Positions 16,561 to 25,850 are shown, counted from the stretch's first letter. The stretch is 64,000 bases of DNA from Sphaerotilus sulfidivorans (GCF_013426975.1 NZ_JACCPY010000014.1:27331-91330); one strand, 5' to 3'. Numbers and translations are program-made. Notes: generated by a model not told the origin, from the sequence alone.

Positions 16561-17567
16561 GTCTCGAGGAACGCCATCGCCGGCGGCTGCTGGCCCGGGG
16601 GCTGGCGCTGCTGTCGCTGATCGGGCTGCTGGCCGGGCTGCTGATCGGCAGCGAGGGCGCCAGCCTCTCGGCGCTGCGGGCCCTGTTCGATGACGGATCG
16701 GCCGGACTGGTGCTGGGCCAGATCCGCCTGCCGCGCACGCTGGGCGCCTGGCTGACCGGCGCGCTGTTCGGCCTGGCCGGCGCGATCGCGCAGGGGCTGT
16801 TCCGCAATCCCCTGGCCGATCCCTATCTGCTGGGCTCGGCTGCGGGGGCTTCTCTCGGCGTGGTGCTGGTGCTGACCGCCGGATCGGTGGTGCTCGGGGG
16901 CGGGGCGGCCGGCTGGCTGGCGCGCTTCGGGCTGGTCGGTGCGGCCTTCTGCGGTGCCCTGCTGGGCGTGTCGCTGACGCTGATGCTGGCCCGGGGCGCG
17001 ACCCACACCACCCGGCTGCTGCTGGCCGGGGTGGTGGTCGGCGTGGTGCTGGGCGCCTTCAACGATCTGCTGACCACGCTCGACCCGGACGCGCTGCGCG
17101 GCAAGCAGGCCTTCCTGCTGGGCACGACCGGCTTTCTCGGCTGGCCGTCCTGCCTGCTGCTGCTGCTGGCGCTGCTGGCGGCGCTGCCGCTGGCCTGGCG
17201 GCTGGCGCGGGTGCTCGATGCGCTGTCGCTGGGCGAGGACAGCGCCACCAGCCTCGGGCTGTCGCTGCCGCGGCTGCGGCTGGTGATGGTCGCGCTGATG
17301 GCGCTGGCCACCGGCACCGCGGTCGCGCAGGCCGGCATGGTGGCCTTCGTCGGCCTGGTGGCGCCGCATCTGGTGCGCCGCTTCGTGCAGGCGACGCACG
17401 GCTACTGCCTGGTGGCCAGCGCGGCGATGGGCGGCGTGCTGCTGATGGGCGCCGATGTGCTCTCGCGCTGGCTGATCGCGCCGCAGGAGCTGCCGGTCGG
17501 CGTGCTGACCGCGGTGCTGGGCGGCTCCTATCTGCTGTGGCTGCTGCAGCGCCGGAGGATGGGCTGA
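16557..17567 (+). CDS. btuC: B12 ABC transporter permease
   Basis: A 336-residue FecCD-type permease with about ten transmembrane helices. Recognisable are RLPRTLGAWLTGALFGLAGA, QGLFRNPLADPYLLGSAAGA and the late cytoplasmic segment VGLVAPHLVRRF that contacts the ATPase. It overlaps btuF by 4 nt and btuD by 1 nt. It forms the inner-membrane channel of BtuCDF. Confidence 0.95.
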   Translation: MSLEERHRRRLLARGLALLSLIGLLAGLLIGSEGASLSALRALFDDGSAGLVLGQIRLPRTLGAWLTGALFGLAGAIAQGLFRNPLADPYLLGSAAGASLGVVLVLTAGSVVLGGGAAGWLARFGLVGAAFCGALLGVSLTLMLARGATHTTRLLLAGVVVGVVLGAFNDLLTTLDPDALRGKQAFLLGTTGFLGWPSCLLLLLALLAALPLAWRLARVLDALSLGEDSATSLGLSLPRLRLVMVALMALATGTAVAQAGMVAFVGLVAPHLVRRFVQATHGYCLVASAAMGGVLLMGADVLSRWLIAPQELPVGVLTAVLGGSYLLWLLQRRRMG

Positions 17568-18394
17568 TGGGCGGCCCCTTCGTGTCCGATCCGATGCTCA
17601 GCGCCCGCCGCCTGCAGGTGCGCCTGGGCGATCGCACGGTGCTGCGCGACATCGACCTGGACTTCGGCCCGGGCTGGACCGCGATCGTCGGGCCCAACGG
17701 TGCCGGCAAGTCGACGCTGCTGCGTGCGCTGGCCGGGCTGCAGCCGCTCGAGCACGGCGAGGTCCGGCTCGACCGGGCCCCGCTGGCCGACTGGCCGGCG
17801 CCTCAGCGCGCGCGCCGGCTGGCCTGGCTGGCGCAGCAGGGCGAGGCCGGCGGCGACCTGACGGTGATCGATGTGGTCCGGCTGGGCCGGCTGCCGCATC
17901 TCGGCCTGTTCGGCCTGGCGCGCGGGCGCGACGAGCAGGCGGTCCGCCAGGCGATGCAGGCCACCGGATGCACCGCCTGGCGCCACCGCCGCCTGGCCGA
18001 GCTGTCCGGCGGCGAGCGCCAGCGGGTGCTGCTGGCGCGCGCGCTGGCGGTGCAGTCGCCGGTGCTGCTGCTCGACGAGCCGACCACCCACCTCGACCCG
18101 CCGCATCAGGTGGCGCTGGTGCGGCAGATGGCCCGGCTCGCCCGCCAGGAGAACCGCACCATCGTCGCGGTGCTGCACGAGCTGAGCCTGGCGCTGGCCG
18201 CCGACCGGCTGGTGGTGATGGCCGCCGGCCAGATCCACGCGATCGGCCAGCCCGGCGACCCGCTGGTGCAGCGCACGCTGGTCGAGGTCTTCGGCGGCGC
18301 GATCCGCATCGAGGCGGTGCCGGTGAGCGCAGGCGCCACCGAGGCTGCTGCGGCTGCGGCCGAAGTCCAGTGGGTCGCGCTGCCGCGGCTCTGA
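17567..18394 (+). CDS. btuD: B12 ABC transporter ATPase
   Basis: A 275-residue ABC ATPase. Walker A is GPNGAGKSTLL, the signature is LSGGERQRVLLARAL, Walker B is VLLLDEPTTHLD and the switch histidine is in VLHELSLAL. The ATG at 17567 overlaps the btuC stop by one base and is preceded by GGAGG at 17554-17558, so the more upstream ATG at 17537 is not needed. The C-terminal 25 residues are Ala-rich and not part of the ABC fold. Confidence 0.94.
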   Translation: MGGPFVSDPMLSARRLQVRLGDRTVLRDIDLDFGPGWTAIVGPNGAGKSTLLRALAGLQPLEHGEVRLDRAPLADWPAPQRARRLAWLAQQGEAGGDLTVIDVVRLGRLPHLGLFGLARGRDEQAVRQAMQATGCTAWRHRRLAELSGGERQRVLLARALAVQSPVLLLDEPTTHLDPPHQVALVRQMARLARQENRTIVAVLHELSLALAADRLVVMAAGQIHAIGQPGDPLVQRTLVEVFGGAIRIEAVPVSAGATEAAAAAAEVQWVALPRL

Positions 18395-18435
18395 TTCCCC
18401 CTGACTCGAATCGAAGCGAATAGCGAATCCAGACC

Positions 18436-19005
18436 ATGCAGATCGAATCCCCCCCGGTCGAGCGCGACCGCCAGAAGCCCGAGGGCGAGCGCCGCGGCCT
18501 GATCCTGATCCACACCGGCGACGGCAAGGGCAAGAGCACGGCTGCCTTCGGCCTGGCGCTGCGTGCGCACGGCCGCGGCAAGCCGGTGAAGATCTACCAG
18601 TTCATGAAGGTGCCCAGCGCGCGCTTCGGCGAGCACCGCATGTTCGAGCAGCTCGGCGTGCCGATCGAGGGCCTGGGCGACGGCTTCAGCTGGAAGAGCA
18701 GGGATCTGGAGCATTCCGCGCAGCTCGCCCGTGACGGCTGGGCGCGTGCCGAGGCGACGATCCGCGCCGGCGCGCATTTCCTGGTGGTGCTCGACGAGAT
18801 CATGTACCCGCTGCGCTATGGCTGGGTGCCGCTGGAGCCGGTGCTGGCGGCGCTGCGCGAGCGCCCCGATCATGTGCATGTGGTGCTGACCGGGCGCAAT
18901 GCGCCGCAGGAGCTGGTCGACCTGGCCGACACCGTGACCGAGATGCGCCTGGTCAAGCACCACTACCAGGCTGGCGTGCCGGCGCAGCGCGGCATCGAGG
19001 ACTGA
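18436..19005 (+). CDS. cobO: Cob(I)yrinic acid a,c-diamide adenosyltransferase
   Basis: A 189-residue CobA/CobO/BtuR-type enzyme that attaches the 5'-deoxyadenosyl group to cob(I)alamin or cobinamide. The phosphate-binding loop is [33 protein letters not shown] and [20 protein letters not shown] are family motifs. It lies in the middle of the cobalamin operon, 5 nt before cbiB. Gene names btuR and cobA are used for the same function elsewhere. Confidence 0.94.
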   Translation: MQIESPPVERDRQKPEGERRGLILIHTGDGKGKSTAAFGLALRAHGRGKPVKIYQFMKVPSARFGEHRMFEQLGVPIEGLGDGFSWKSRDLEHSAQLARDGWARAEATIRAGAHFLVVLDEIMYPLRYGWVPLEPVLAALRERPDHVHVVLTGRNAPQELVDLADTVTEMRLVKHHYQAGVPAQRGIED

Positions 19006-19010
19006 GGCGC

Positions 19011-20015
19011 ATGCCGCTGTCGCTGCCGTTGCCGGAGTGGCTGACCGCGCTGCTGGGCTCGCCCTGGCCGTGGCCGCTGCTGCAGGCCGGCGCGCTGCTG
19101 CTGGCCTGGGCGCTGGACCGTCGTTTCGGCGAGCCGCCCGACCGCTGGCATCCGGTGGCGTGGCTGGGGCGGCTGCTCGGGCCGGTCGGGCGCTTCTGGC
19201 GGGATCGTGCGCCGGCGGCGGCCTTCGCGGGCGGCGCGCTGTCGTGGCTGCTGATCGCCGTGGCGCTGGCGGGCGCGGCCTGGGCGCTGCAGCGCTGGAT
19301 CGTCGCGCTGCCGGGGCCGGTGGCGCTGGGGCTGCTGGCGCTGGCGCTCAAGCCGCTGTTCGCCTGCCGCATGCTGTGCGACGAGGTCGCCGCGGTGGAG
19401 GCGGCGCTGGCGCAGTCGCTCGAGGCCGGGCGCGCCCGGCTGGCCTGGCTGGTCAGCCGCGACGTGACGCGGCTCGATGCCGGCGAGGTGCGCGAGTCGG
19501 CGATCGAGACGCTGGCCGAGAACCTCAACGACTCGGTGGTGGCGCCGCTGGCCTGGTTTGCGCTGGCCGGACTGCCGGGTGCGGTGCTCTACCGCTTCGC
19601 CAATACCGCCGATGCGATGTGGGGCTACCGCGGCGCCTGGGAGTGGGCGGGCAAGTGGGCGGCGCGCGCCGACGATCTGCTGTCCTGGCCGACCGCGCGG
19701 CTGACCGCCGCGCTGCTGCTGCGCCCGGCCTGGCGCCCGCGCCAGTGGTCCCGGCTGGCCCGCGAGGCCGCATGCACCCCGTCGCCCAACGGCGGCTGGC
19801 CGATGGGCGCGATGGCGTTACGTCTGGATGTCAGATTGCGCAAGCCGGGCGTCTATGCTCTGCATGCCGCAGGACGATCTCCCGAGGCCGCGGACCTGGT
19901 GCAGGCGCTGCGGCTGGCCCGCTCGGCCGCGCGGATCTGGACGGGCGTGCTCGCGGGCGGACTGGTGGCGGGCGCGCTGATGATGCTGACACGGCTGGCC
20001 GGGGGGCCGGCCTGA
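19011..20015 (+). CDS. cbiB: Adenosylcobinamide-phosphate synthase
   Basis: A 334-residue membrane protein of the CbiB/CobD family that joins aminopropanol (or its phosphate) to adenosylcobyric acid. It has several hydrophobic helices, the N-terminal motif FGEPPDRWHPVAWLG and the family signature SRDVTRLDAGEVRESAIETL (about residues 148-167), followed by NLNDSVVAPL. It ends 4 nt before the aminotransferase-like gene that should provide the aminopropanol phosphate donor. Confidence 0.93.
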   Translation: MPLSLPLPEWLTALLGSPWPWPLLQAGALLLAWALDRRFGEPPDRWHPVAWLGRLLGPVGRFWRDRAPAAAFAGGALSWLLIAVALAGAAWALQRWIVALPGPVALGLLALALKPLFACRMLCDEVAAVEAALAQSLEAGRARLAWLVSRDVTRLDAGEVRESAIETLAENLNDSVVAPLAWFALAGLPGAVLYRFANTADAMWGYRGAWEWAGKWAARADDLLSWPTARLTAALLLRPAWRPRQWSRLAREAACTPSPNGGWPMGAMALRLDVRLRKPGVYALHAAGRSPEAADLVQALRLARSAARIWTGVLAGGLVAGALMMLTRLAGGPA

Positions 20016-20019
20016 GCCC

Positions 20020-21165
20020 ATGACGACGCTGCACCACGACAATCAAATCACCTCGTCCCTGCACGATTTCGCACGCACGCATGGCGGGCCCGATGCCCAC
20101 GGCGTGCCGCGCTGGGACTTCTCCACCAATGCCAATGCCTGCGGGCCGGCGCCGATGGCGCTGGAAATGGTGCGCCAGGTCGATGCCCGGCGCTATCCCG
20201 ATCCCACCTTCAGCGCGCTGCGGCGCCAGCTCGGCCAGCTGCATCAGGTCGATCCGGCGCGCATCGTGATCGCCGCCAGCGCCAGCGAGTTCATCCGCCG
20301 CATGACGCTGGCGATCGCGATGCTCAAGCCGGGCGCGCGGGTGCAGGTGCCCGACTACGCCTATGGCGAATATGCCGCCGCGGCGCATGCGCTGGGGCTG
20401 CAGCCCTGGCGCGCCAGCGAGCTGCCTGTCGACTCGCCGCCCTATCTGATCTGGCACACCGAGCCGGGCAGCCCGGCTGGCGACGCCGCTCCGGCGCCGG
20501 ACTTCGACCCGACCGACTCGGTGCTGGTGGTCGACCGCGCCTATGCGCCGCTGCGCCTGGACGGCGAGGCGCCGGAACTCTCGCCGCATGCCTGGCAGCT
20601 GTGGTCGCCGAACAAGGCGCTGGGCCTGACCGGCGTGCGCGGCGCCTATGCGGTGGCGCCGGAGCGCGGCGCGGTCACCGCCGAGCTGGTCGACTGGCTG
20701 CAGCAGCAGCTCGACCGGCTGGCGCCGTCCTGGCCGCTGGGCGCGCACGGAGTGGCGATGCTGAGCGCCTGGGCCAGCGACGAGGCCCAGTCCTGGGTGC
20801 GCGCCAGCCTGCACATCCTGCGCAGCTGGCGCCGGCAGCAGCTCGACCTGTGCCACCGGCGCCTGGGCTGGACCTGCCGCGCCAGCGTCACGCCCTTCTA
20901 TCTGGCGCGCTGGGGGCGCTGGGACGATCCGGCGCAGGCGCAGGAAGATCCCGCCCATCCGGTGCGGCTGCTGCCGGAGCTGCGCACGCTCGGGCTGAAG
21001 CTGCGCGACTGCAGCTCGATGGGCCTGCCGGGCTGGGTGCGCGTCAGCGTGCAGGCGCCGCCCTCGCAGCAGGCGCTGTCGCAGCTCTGGCGCCAGGTGA
21101 TCGGCGAGTCCAGCTTCGTGCCGACGGTGCGGCAGTCGGGCTTCCAGTCGCTGTCGACCTACTGA
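20020..21165 (+). CDS. Threonine-phosphate decarboxylase-like PLP enzyme (CobC/CobD type)
   Basis: A 381-residue fold-type I PLP enzyme related to histidinol-phosphate aminotransferase. The N-terminal motif DFSTNANACGP is the substrate loop, VDRAYAPL corresponds to the aspartate region that contacts PLP, and SPNKALGLTGVRGAY carries the PLP lysine. Next to cbiB, such proteins (Salmonella CobD, Pseudomonas CobC) decarboxylate L-threonine phosphate to aminopropanol phosphate. No gene symbol is given because cobC and cobD are used inconsistently. Confidence 0.85.
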   Translation: MTTLHHDNQITSSLHDFARTHGGPDAHGVPRWDFSTNANACGPAPMALEMVRQVDARRYPDPTFSALRRQLGQLHQVDPARIVIAASASEFIRRMTLAIAMLKPGARVQVPDYAYGEYAAAAHALGLQPWRASELPVDSPPYLIWHTEPGSPAGDAAPAPDFDPTDSVLVVDRAYAPLRLDGEAPELSPHAWQLWSPNKALGLTGVRGAYAVAPERGAVTAELVDWLQQQLDRLAPSWPLGAHGVAMLSAWASDEAQSWVRASLHILRSWRRQQLDLCHRRLGWTCRASVTPFYLARWGRWDDPAQAQEDPAHPVRLLPELRTLGLKLRDCSSMGLPGWVRVSVQAPPSQQALSQLWRQVIGESSFVPTVRQSGFQSLSTY

Positions 21166-21281
21166 TGGCTGACCTGCTCAATGCTGTTCGATGCTGCTCA
21201 AGGAGGGCTGCCCCACCTCCGTCACCCTCGCGAATGCGAGGGCCCACGCGCACCCGCTCGCCACGGACGGCCGGGGGGGCG

Positions 21282-21311
21282 GCGTGGGTGCCCGCCTGCG
21301 CGGGCATGACG
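21282..21311 (+). repeat. REP-like palindromic repeat, copy 1
   Basis: A 30-base unit centred on the palindrome GCCCGCCTGCGCGGGC, in the 205-nt gap before cobQ. The same 30 bases recur exactly at 63606-63635 in the same orientation. Short intergenic repeats of this type occur in many copies in proteobacterial genomes. Downstream of it are short TGACGGGG direct repeats. Confidence 0.75.
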
Positions 21312-21370
21312 ATGTGACGGGGTGACGGGGTGAGGCCAGGATCTGGACCAGGAACGGGAGCGCAAGGACG

Positions 21371-22849
21371 ATGACGGGCAAGGCGATCATGGTGCTGGGC
21401 ACCACCAGCGGGGCGGGCAAGAGCTGGCTGGCCACCGCGCTGTGCCGCTGGTATGCGCGGCGCGGCCTGCGGGTGGCGCCGTTCAAGGCGCAGAACATGA
21501 GCAACAACGCACGGGTCGTGCCGGCGCCGGGCGGGCGCATGGGCGAGATCGGCAGCGCGCAGTATTTCCAGGCGCTGGCGGCGCGAGTCGTGCCCGAGGT
21601 GCGCCACAACCCGGTGCTGCTCAAGCCCGAGGCCGACACCCGCAGCCAGGTCGTGGTGATGGGCGAGGTGCGCCGCGACCTGGCCGAGGTGCCGTGGCGC
21701 CGGCGCAGCGAGGCGCTGTGGCCGCATGCGCGCCAGGCGCTGGCCTCGCTGCAGGCCGAGCATGATCTGGTCGTGATCGAAGGCGCCGGCTCGCCCGCCG
21801 AGATCAATCTGCACGCCAGCGACTACGTCAACATGCGCACCGCGCGCGCTGCCCAGGCCGCCTGCCTGCTGGTGACCGACATCGATCGCGGCGGCGCCTT
21901 CGCCCACCTCTACGGCACGCACCAGCTGCTGCCCCCCGACGAGCGTGCGCTGATCCGCGGCTTCGTGCTCAACCGCTTCCGCGGCGACGCGGGTCTGCTC
22001 TCGCCGGGGCCGGAAATGCTCGAGCAGCTCACTGGCGTGCCGACGCTGGCGGTGCTGCCGATGTGGCGCGAGCACGGCCTGCCGGAAGAAGACGGCGTCT
22101 TCGACGACCGCAGCACCGGTGGCGCCGCGGCGGCGCGCCCGCTGCGGGTGGCGGTGGTGGCCTATCCGCGCCTGAGCAACCTCGACGAGTTCCAGCCGCT
22201 GCGCAACCTGGCCGGCGTGCGGCTGAGCTGGGCGCGCCATCCGCATGACCTGGACGGCGTCGACTGGATCATCCTGCCCGGCTCCAAGCACACCGGCGCC
22301 GATCTGGCCTGGCTGCGCGCGCAGCGGCTCGACGCGGCGATCGCGCGCCATGCGGCCGCGGGCGGTGCGGTGCTGGGCATCTGCGGCGGCCTGCAGATGC
22401 TGGGCGAGGCGCTGGTCGACCTGCACGGCATCGACTCGCCCGGCGGCGAGAGCAACGGCCCCGGCCTGGGCCTGCTGCCGCTGGTGACGCTGTTCGAGCC
22501 CGACAAGCTGCTGGCGCCGACGCAGGCCACCTTCGCCGCGCTGTCGGGCCCGTGGGCCGCGCTCTCGGGCGTGCGCTTCGACGGCTACGAGATCCACCAC
22601 GGCCGCACCGCGCCGCATGCCGATCTGCCCGCGCCCGCGGTGGCGCTGCGCAACGCTGCCGGCGAGGTGCTGGGCTGGCAGCGCGGCCCGGTGCTGGGCC
22701 TGTACGCGCACGGCCTGTTCGAGTCGCCGGCGGTGCTGCGCGCGCTGTTCGGCGCGCAGGTGCGCACGCTCGACGCCGTCTTCGACGGCCTGGCCGACTT
22801 CCTCGACCGCCATGTCGCGCCGGACACGCTCGAGGCGCTGATCCGCTGA
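21371..22849 (+). CDS. cobQ: Cobyric acid synthase (glutamine-hydrolysing)
   Basis: A 492-residue amidotransferase that amidates side chains b, d, e and g of adenosylcobyrinic a,c-diamide. The N-terminal synthetase domain has the P-loop GTTSGAGKSWLATALCR and APFKAQNMSNN; the C-terminal class I glutaminase-like domain has LPGSKHTGADL and the nucleophile region LGICGGLQMLGE. It is separated from the upstream genes by a 205-nt gap that holds a REP-like repeat, so it may have extra transcript processing or a promoter. Confidence 0.95.
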   Translation: MTGKAIMVLGTTSGAGKSWLATALCRWYARRGLRVAPFKAQNMSNNARVVPAPGGRMGEIGSAQYFQALAARVVPEVRHNPVLLKPEADTRSQVVVMGEVRRDLAEVPWRRRSEALWPHARQALASLQAEHDLVVIEGAGSPAEINLHASDYVNMRTARAAQAACLLVTDIDRGGAFAHLYGTHQLLPPDERALIRGFVLNRFRGDAGLLSPGPEMLEQLTGVPTLAVLPMWREHGLPEEDGVFDDRSTGGAAAARPLRVAVVAYPRLSNLDEFQPLRNLAGVRLSWARHPHDLDGVDWIILPGSKHTGADLAWLRAQRLDAAIARHAAAGGAVLGICGGLQMLGEALVDLHGIDSPGGESNGPGLGLLPLVTLFEPDKLLAPTQATFAALSGPWAALSGVRFDGYEIHHGRTAPHADLPAPAVALRNAAGEVLGWQRGPVLGLYAHGLFESPAVLRALFGAQVRTLDAVFDGLADFLDRHVAPDTLEALIR

Positions 22850-22902
22850 TCCGCACGCTCCCTGTTTCCCTGTCCCCCCGAGAAGCACAAAGGACAAGAC
22901 CG

Positions 22903-23973
22903 ATGACGATGGACCTCTCCTCCGCCCGCGCTGCACTCGCCGGGCTGCTCGATGTCGCCGACCTGCATGACGAGGCGCTGCAGGAGCGCGTGCAGCTCGC
23001 GCTGGACCGCAAGACCAAGCCGCAGGGCTCGCTGGGCCGGCTGGAGTCGCTGGCGCTGAAGCTGGCGCTGATCCAGGGCTGCGAGCGCCCGCAGCTCCAG
23101 CATCCGCAGATGGTGGTGTTCGCCGCCGACCATGGCCTGGCCGCGCGCGGCGTCTCCGCCTTCCCGAGCGAGGTGACCTGGCAGATGGTCGAGAACTTCC
23201 TGGCCGGTGGCGCGGCGGTCAGCGTGCTGGCGCGCCAGCACGGGCTGGCGCTGTCGGTGGTCGACGCGGGCGTCAAGCACGAGTTCGCGCCGCGTCCGGG
23301 CCTGATCTCGCGCAAGATCGGCTGGGGCACCGCCGACGCGCTGCAGGAGCCGGCGATGTCGCTGGCCGAGTGCGTCGCCGCGATCGAGACCGGCGCCGGC
23401 GTGGTGCGCAGCCTGCCGGGCAATGCGCTGCTGCTGGGCGAGATGGGCATCGGCAACACCTCGGCGGCGGCGCTGCTGATGGCGCGGCTGACCGGCGAGT
23501 CGATCGACCGCTGCACCGGCCGCGGCACCGGCGTCGACGGCCCGGCGCTGGTGCGCAAGACCGAGATCCTGCGCCAGGTGCTGGCGCGCCATGCCGACGC
23601 GAGCGATGCGCTGGCCGCGCTGGCGGCGCTGGGCGGCTTCGAGATCGCGATGATGGTCGGCGCGGTGCTGCAGGCCGCGCAGGAGCGCCGCGTCATCGTC
23701 GTCGACGGCTTCATCGTCAGCAGCGCGGTGCTGGTGGCCTCCCGGCTGGCGCCGGCGGTGCTGCAGCGCTGCGTGTTCTCGCACCAGTCCGACGAGAGCG
23801 GCCACCGGCTGATGCTCGCCCGCCTGGAGGCCGAGCCGCTGCTGGCGCTGGGCCTGCGCCTGGGCGAGGGCTCGGGCGGGGCGCTGGCCTGGCCGCTGCT
23901 GGAGTCGGCCTGCCGCATCCTGGCCGAGATGGCCAGCTTCGAGGCGGCGGGCGTGTCCGACCGCGAGGCCTGA
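22903..23973 (+). CDS. cobT: Nicotinate-nucleotide--dimethylbenzimidazole phosphoribosyltransferase
   Basis: A 356-residue enzyme that makes alpha-ribazole phosphate from dimethylbenzimidazole and nicotinate mononucleotide. Visible motifs are KTKPQGSLGRLE, VVFAADHGLAARGVSAFP, the loop LLGEMGIGNTSAAALL and GRGTGVDG; the catalytic glutamate is expected in the C-terminal SHQSDESGHRL to EGSGGALAW region. The ATG at 22903 follows AAAGGA (22889-22894) and gives the family N-terminus. Confidence 0.95.
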   Translation: MTMDLSSARAALAGLLDVADLHDEALQERVQLALDRKTKPQGSLGRLESLALKLALIQGCERPQLQHPQMVVFAADHGLAARGVSAFPSEVTWQMVENFLAGGAAVSVLARQHGLALSVVDAGVKHEFAPRPGLISRKIGWGTADALQEPAMSLAECVAAIETGAGVVRSLPGNALLLGEMGIGNTSAAALLMARLTGESIDRCTGRGTGVDGPALVRKTEILRQVLARHADASDALAALAALGGFEIAMMVGAVLQAAQERRVIVVDGFIVSSAVLVASRLAPAVLQRCVFSHQSDESGHRLMLARLEAEPLLALGLRLGEGSGGALAWPLLESACRILAEMASFEAAGVSDREA

Positions 23974-23989
23974 GCGTGGACACCGCCCG

Positions 23990-24781
23990 ATGAGCCTGCT
24001 GCTGCACGAGCTGCGCCTGTTCTTCGTGGCGCTGCAGTTCTTCACCCGCGTGCCGGTGCCGGCCTGGGTCGGCTGGTCGCCGGAGTGGATGCACGCCAGC
24101 TCGCGCCACTATCCGCTGGTCGGGCTGTGCGTCGGCGCGGTCGGTGCGGCGGTGCTGCTGGGCGCGGCCGGGCTGTGGCCGCTGCCGGTGGCGGTCGGCC
24201 TGTCGATGGCGGCCACCGTCTGGATGACCGGCGGCTTCCATGAGGACGGTCTGGCCGATACCTGCGACGGCCTGGGCGGCAGCGTCAGCCGCGAGCGCGC
24301 GCTCACCATCATGAAGGACTCGCGCCTGGGCAGCTACGGCGCGCTCGGTCTGGTCGGCGTGCTGGGGTTGAAGGCCGCGGCGCTGCACGGGCTGGCCGCG
24401 CAGGACCTGACGGCCGCCGCGCTGGCGACTGCCTGGGCGCATGGCCTGTCGCGGGTCGCGCCGGTGCTGCTGCTGCGTGCGCTGCCCTATGCGGGCGATC
24501 CGGAGCATGCCAAGGCCAAGCCGATGGCGCAGCAGATCTCCGGCGGCGGCCTGGGCTGGGTGATCGCGGTGGCGCTGGCGCTGTGCGCGGGCGCGGCGGC
24601 GTGGGTCGGCGCGCGGCCCGTGCTGGCCGGCGCCTGCGCCACGGCTGCGATGACGCTCTGGTGCGCGCGCTGGTACCGGCAGCGCCTGGGCGGCTACACC
24701 GGCGACACGCTGGGCGCCTCGCAGCAGCTCGGCGAGGTCGCCGGTCTGCTGGGCTGGCTGGCGGCGCTGGGCGTGGCCTGA
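23990..24781 (+). CDS. cobS: Adenosylcobinamide-GDP ribazoletransferase (cobalamin synthase)
   Basis: A 263-residue polytopic inner-membrane enzyme that joins AdoCbi-GDP with alpha-ribazole or its phosphate. The motif MTGGFHEDGLADTCDGLGG (about 77-95) with its acidic cluster binds the metal-phosphate, and TIMKDSRLGSYGALGL follows; five to seven hydrophobic helices are visible. It lies 16 nt after cobT and 11 nt before the phosphatase gene. Confidence 0.95.
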   Translation: MSLLLHELRLFFVALQFFTRVPVPAWVGWSPEWMHASSRHYPLVGLCVGAVGAAVLLGAAGLWPLPVAVGLSMAATVWMTGGFHEDGLADTCDGLGGSVSRERALTIMKDSRLGSYGALGLVGVLGLKAAALHGLAAQDLTAAALATAWAHGLSRVAPVLLLRALPYAGDPEHAKAKPMAQQISGGGLGWVIAVALALCAGAAAWVGARPVLAGACATAAMTLWCARWYRQRLGGYTGDTLGASQQLGEVAGLLGWLAALGVA

Positions 24782-24792
24782 CGGGGGCGCGC

Positions 24793-25338
24793 ATGAACGA
24801 ACTGCACATCTGGCGGCACCCCAAGCCGGTCGGCGCCGCCGGCCTCTGCCTGGGCCGCACCGACCTGCCGGTCGATCCGCGCAAGGCCCGCCGTCTGGCG
24901 CACCGCATCCGCCAGCACGCGCGCCGCCACGGCCTGCCGCGCGAGATCCTCACCTCGCCGCTGCGGCGCGGGCGCGAGGTCGGGCGCTGGCTGCGCCGCT
25001 GGGGCTGGACGCACCGCATCGAGCCCGGCCTGATCGAGCTGGACTTCGGCAGCTGGGACGGCCGGCCCTGGCGCGAGATCGCCTGGGCCGAGGTGGCGGC
25101 GTGGGAGGCCGACTTTGCCGGCCACGCGCCCGGCGGCGGCGAGTCGCTGGACCGGCTGCGCAAGCGCGTCGCCGGCGTGCTGGTCCAGCTGGCCGCGGCC
25201 GGCCGGCCGGTCTTGGCGGTCGGGCACGCCGGCTGGATGAACGCGCTGGCGCTGCATGGCCGACCGGGCTCGCCCACGGCCGCCGACTGGCCGGCGCCAC
25301 CGCGCCATGGGGCCATTCGTGTGGCGACCCTTTTGTGA
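24793..25338 (+). CDS. cobC: Alpha-ribazole phosphatase-like histidine phosphatase
   Basis: A 181-residue histidine phosphatase. The N-terminal catalytic histidine is in WRHPKP, so the usual RHG is RHP; the second histidine is in AVGHAGWMNAL; LTSPLRRGREVG and ELDFGSWDG are family-typical. Last in the cobalamin operon, it probably dephosphorylates alpha-ribazole-5'-phosphate or the cobalamin phosphate. The frame extends upstream into cobS, but the ATG at 24793 gives the conserved start. The family has many functions, so the assignment relies on position. Confidence 0.85.
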   Translation: MNELHIWRHPKPVGAAGLCLGRTDLPVDPRKARRLAHRIRQHARRHGLPREILTSPLRRGREVGRWLRRWGWTHRIEPGLIELDFGSWDGRPWREIAWAEVAAWEADFAGHAPGGGESLDRLRKRVAGVLVQLAAAGRPVLAVGHAGWMNALALHGRPGSPTAADWPAPPRHGAIRVATLL

Positions 25339-25438
25339 TTAATAATTACGGCCGTCCGACTCGACCGGACTGCGGCGAATCGCCCCGCCAGCCGTTACCA
25401 TCCGCTGCCTCCGACCGACTCATCCGACCCCGACCGCC

Positions 25439-25834
25439 ATGTTCCGCACGCTGCTGAAGTCCAAGATCCATCGCGCCACCGTTACCCACTGCGAGCTGCA
25501 CTACGAAGGCTCCTGCGGCATCGACGAGGACCTGATGGACGCCGCCAACCTCTGCGAGAACGAGCAGATCCACATCTGGAACATCAACAACGGCGAGCGC
25601 TTCGTCACCTATGCGATCAAGGCGCCGCGCGGCAGCGGCATCTTCTCGCTGAACGGCTCGGCGGCGCGCCGCGCCTCGGTCGGCGACCTGATCATCATCG
25701 CCGCCTTCGGCCTGGTGGCGGAGGAGGGCGTGGCCGCCCACGAGCCCAGGCTCGTCTTCATGGACGAGAAGAACCAGGTGAAGGAACTGCGCTCGCATCC
25801 GGAGAACCCGGAGCAGACCTCGCCGCTGCGCTGA
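25439..25834 (+). CDS. panD: Aspartate 1-decarboxylase
   Basis: A 131-residue pyruvoyl-dependent enzyme that makes beta-alanine for pantothenate. The self-cleavage site is G24-S25 in [36 protein letters not shown] and [19 protein letters not shown] are conserved. It is separated from the cobalamin operon by 100 nt and lies 16 nt upstream of bioA, so vitamin genes are clustered here. Confidence 0.97.
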   Translation: MFRTLLKSKIHRATVTHCELHYEGSCGIDEDLMDAANLCENEQIHIWNINNGERFVTYAIKAPRGSGIFSLNGSAARRASVGDLIIIAAFGLVAEEGVAAHEPRLVFMDEKNQVKELRSHPENPEQTSPLR

Positions 25835-25850
25835 AGAAGGACCGGCCGAC

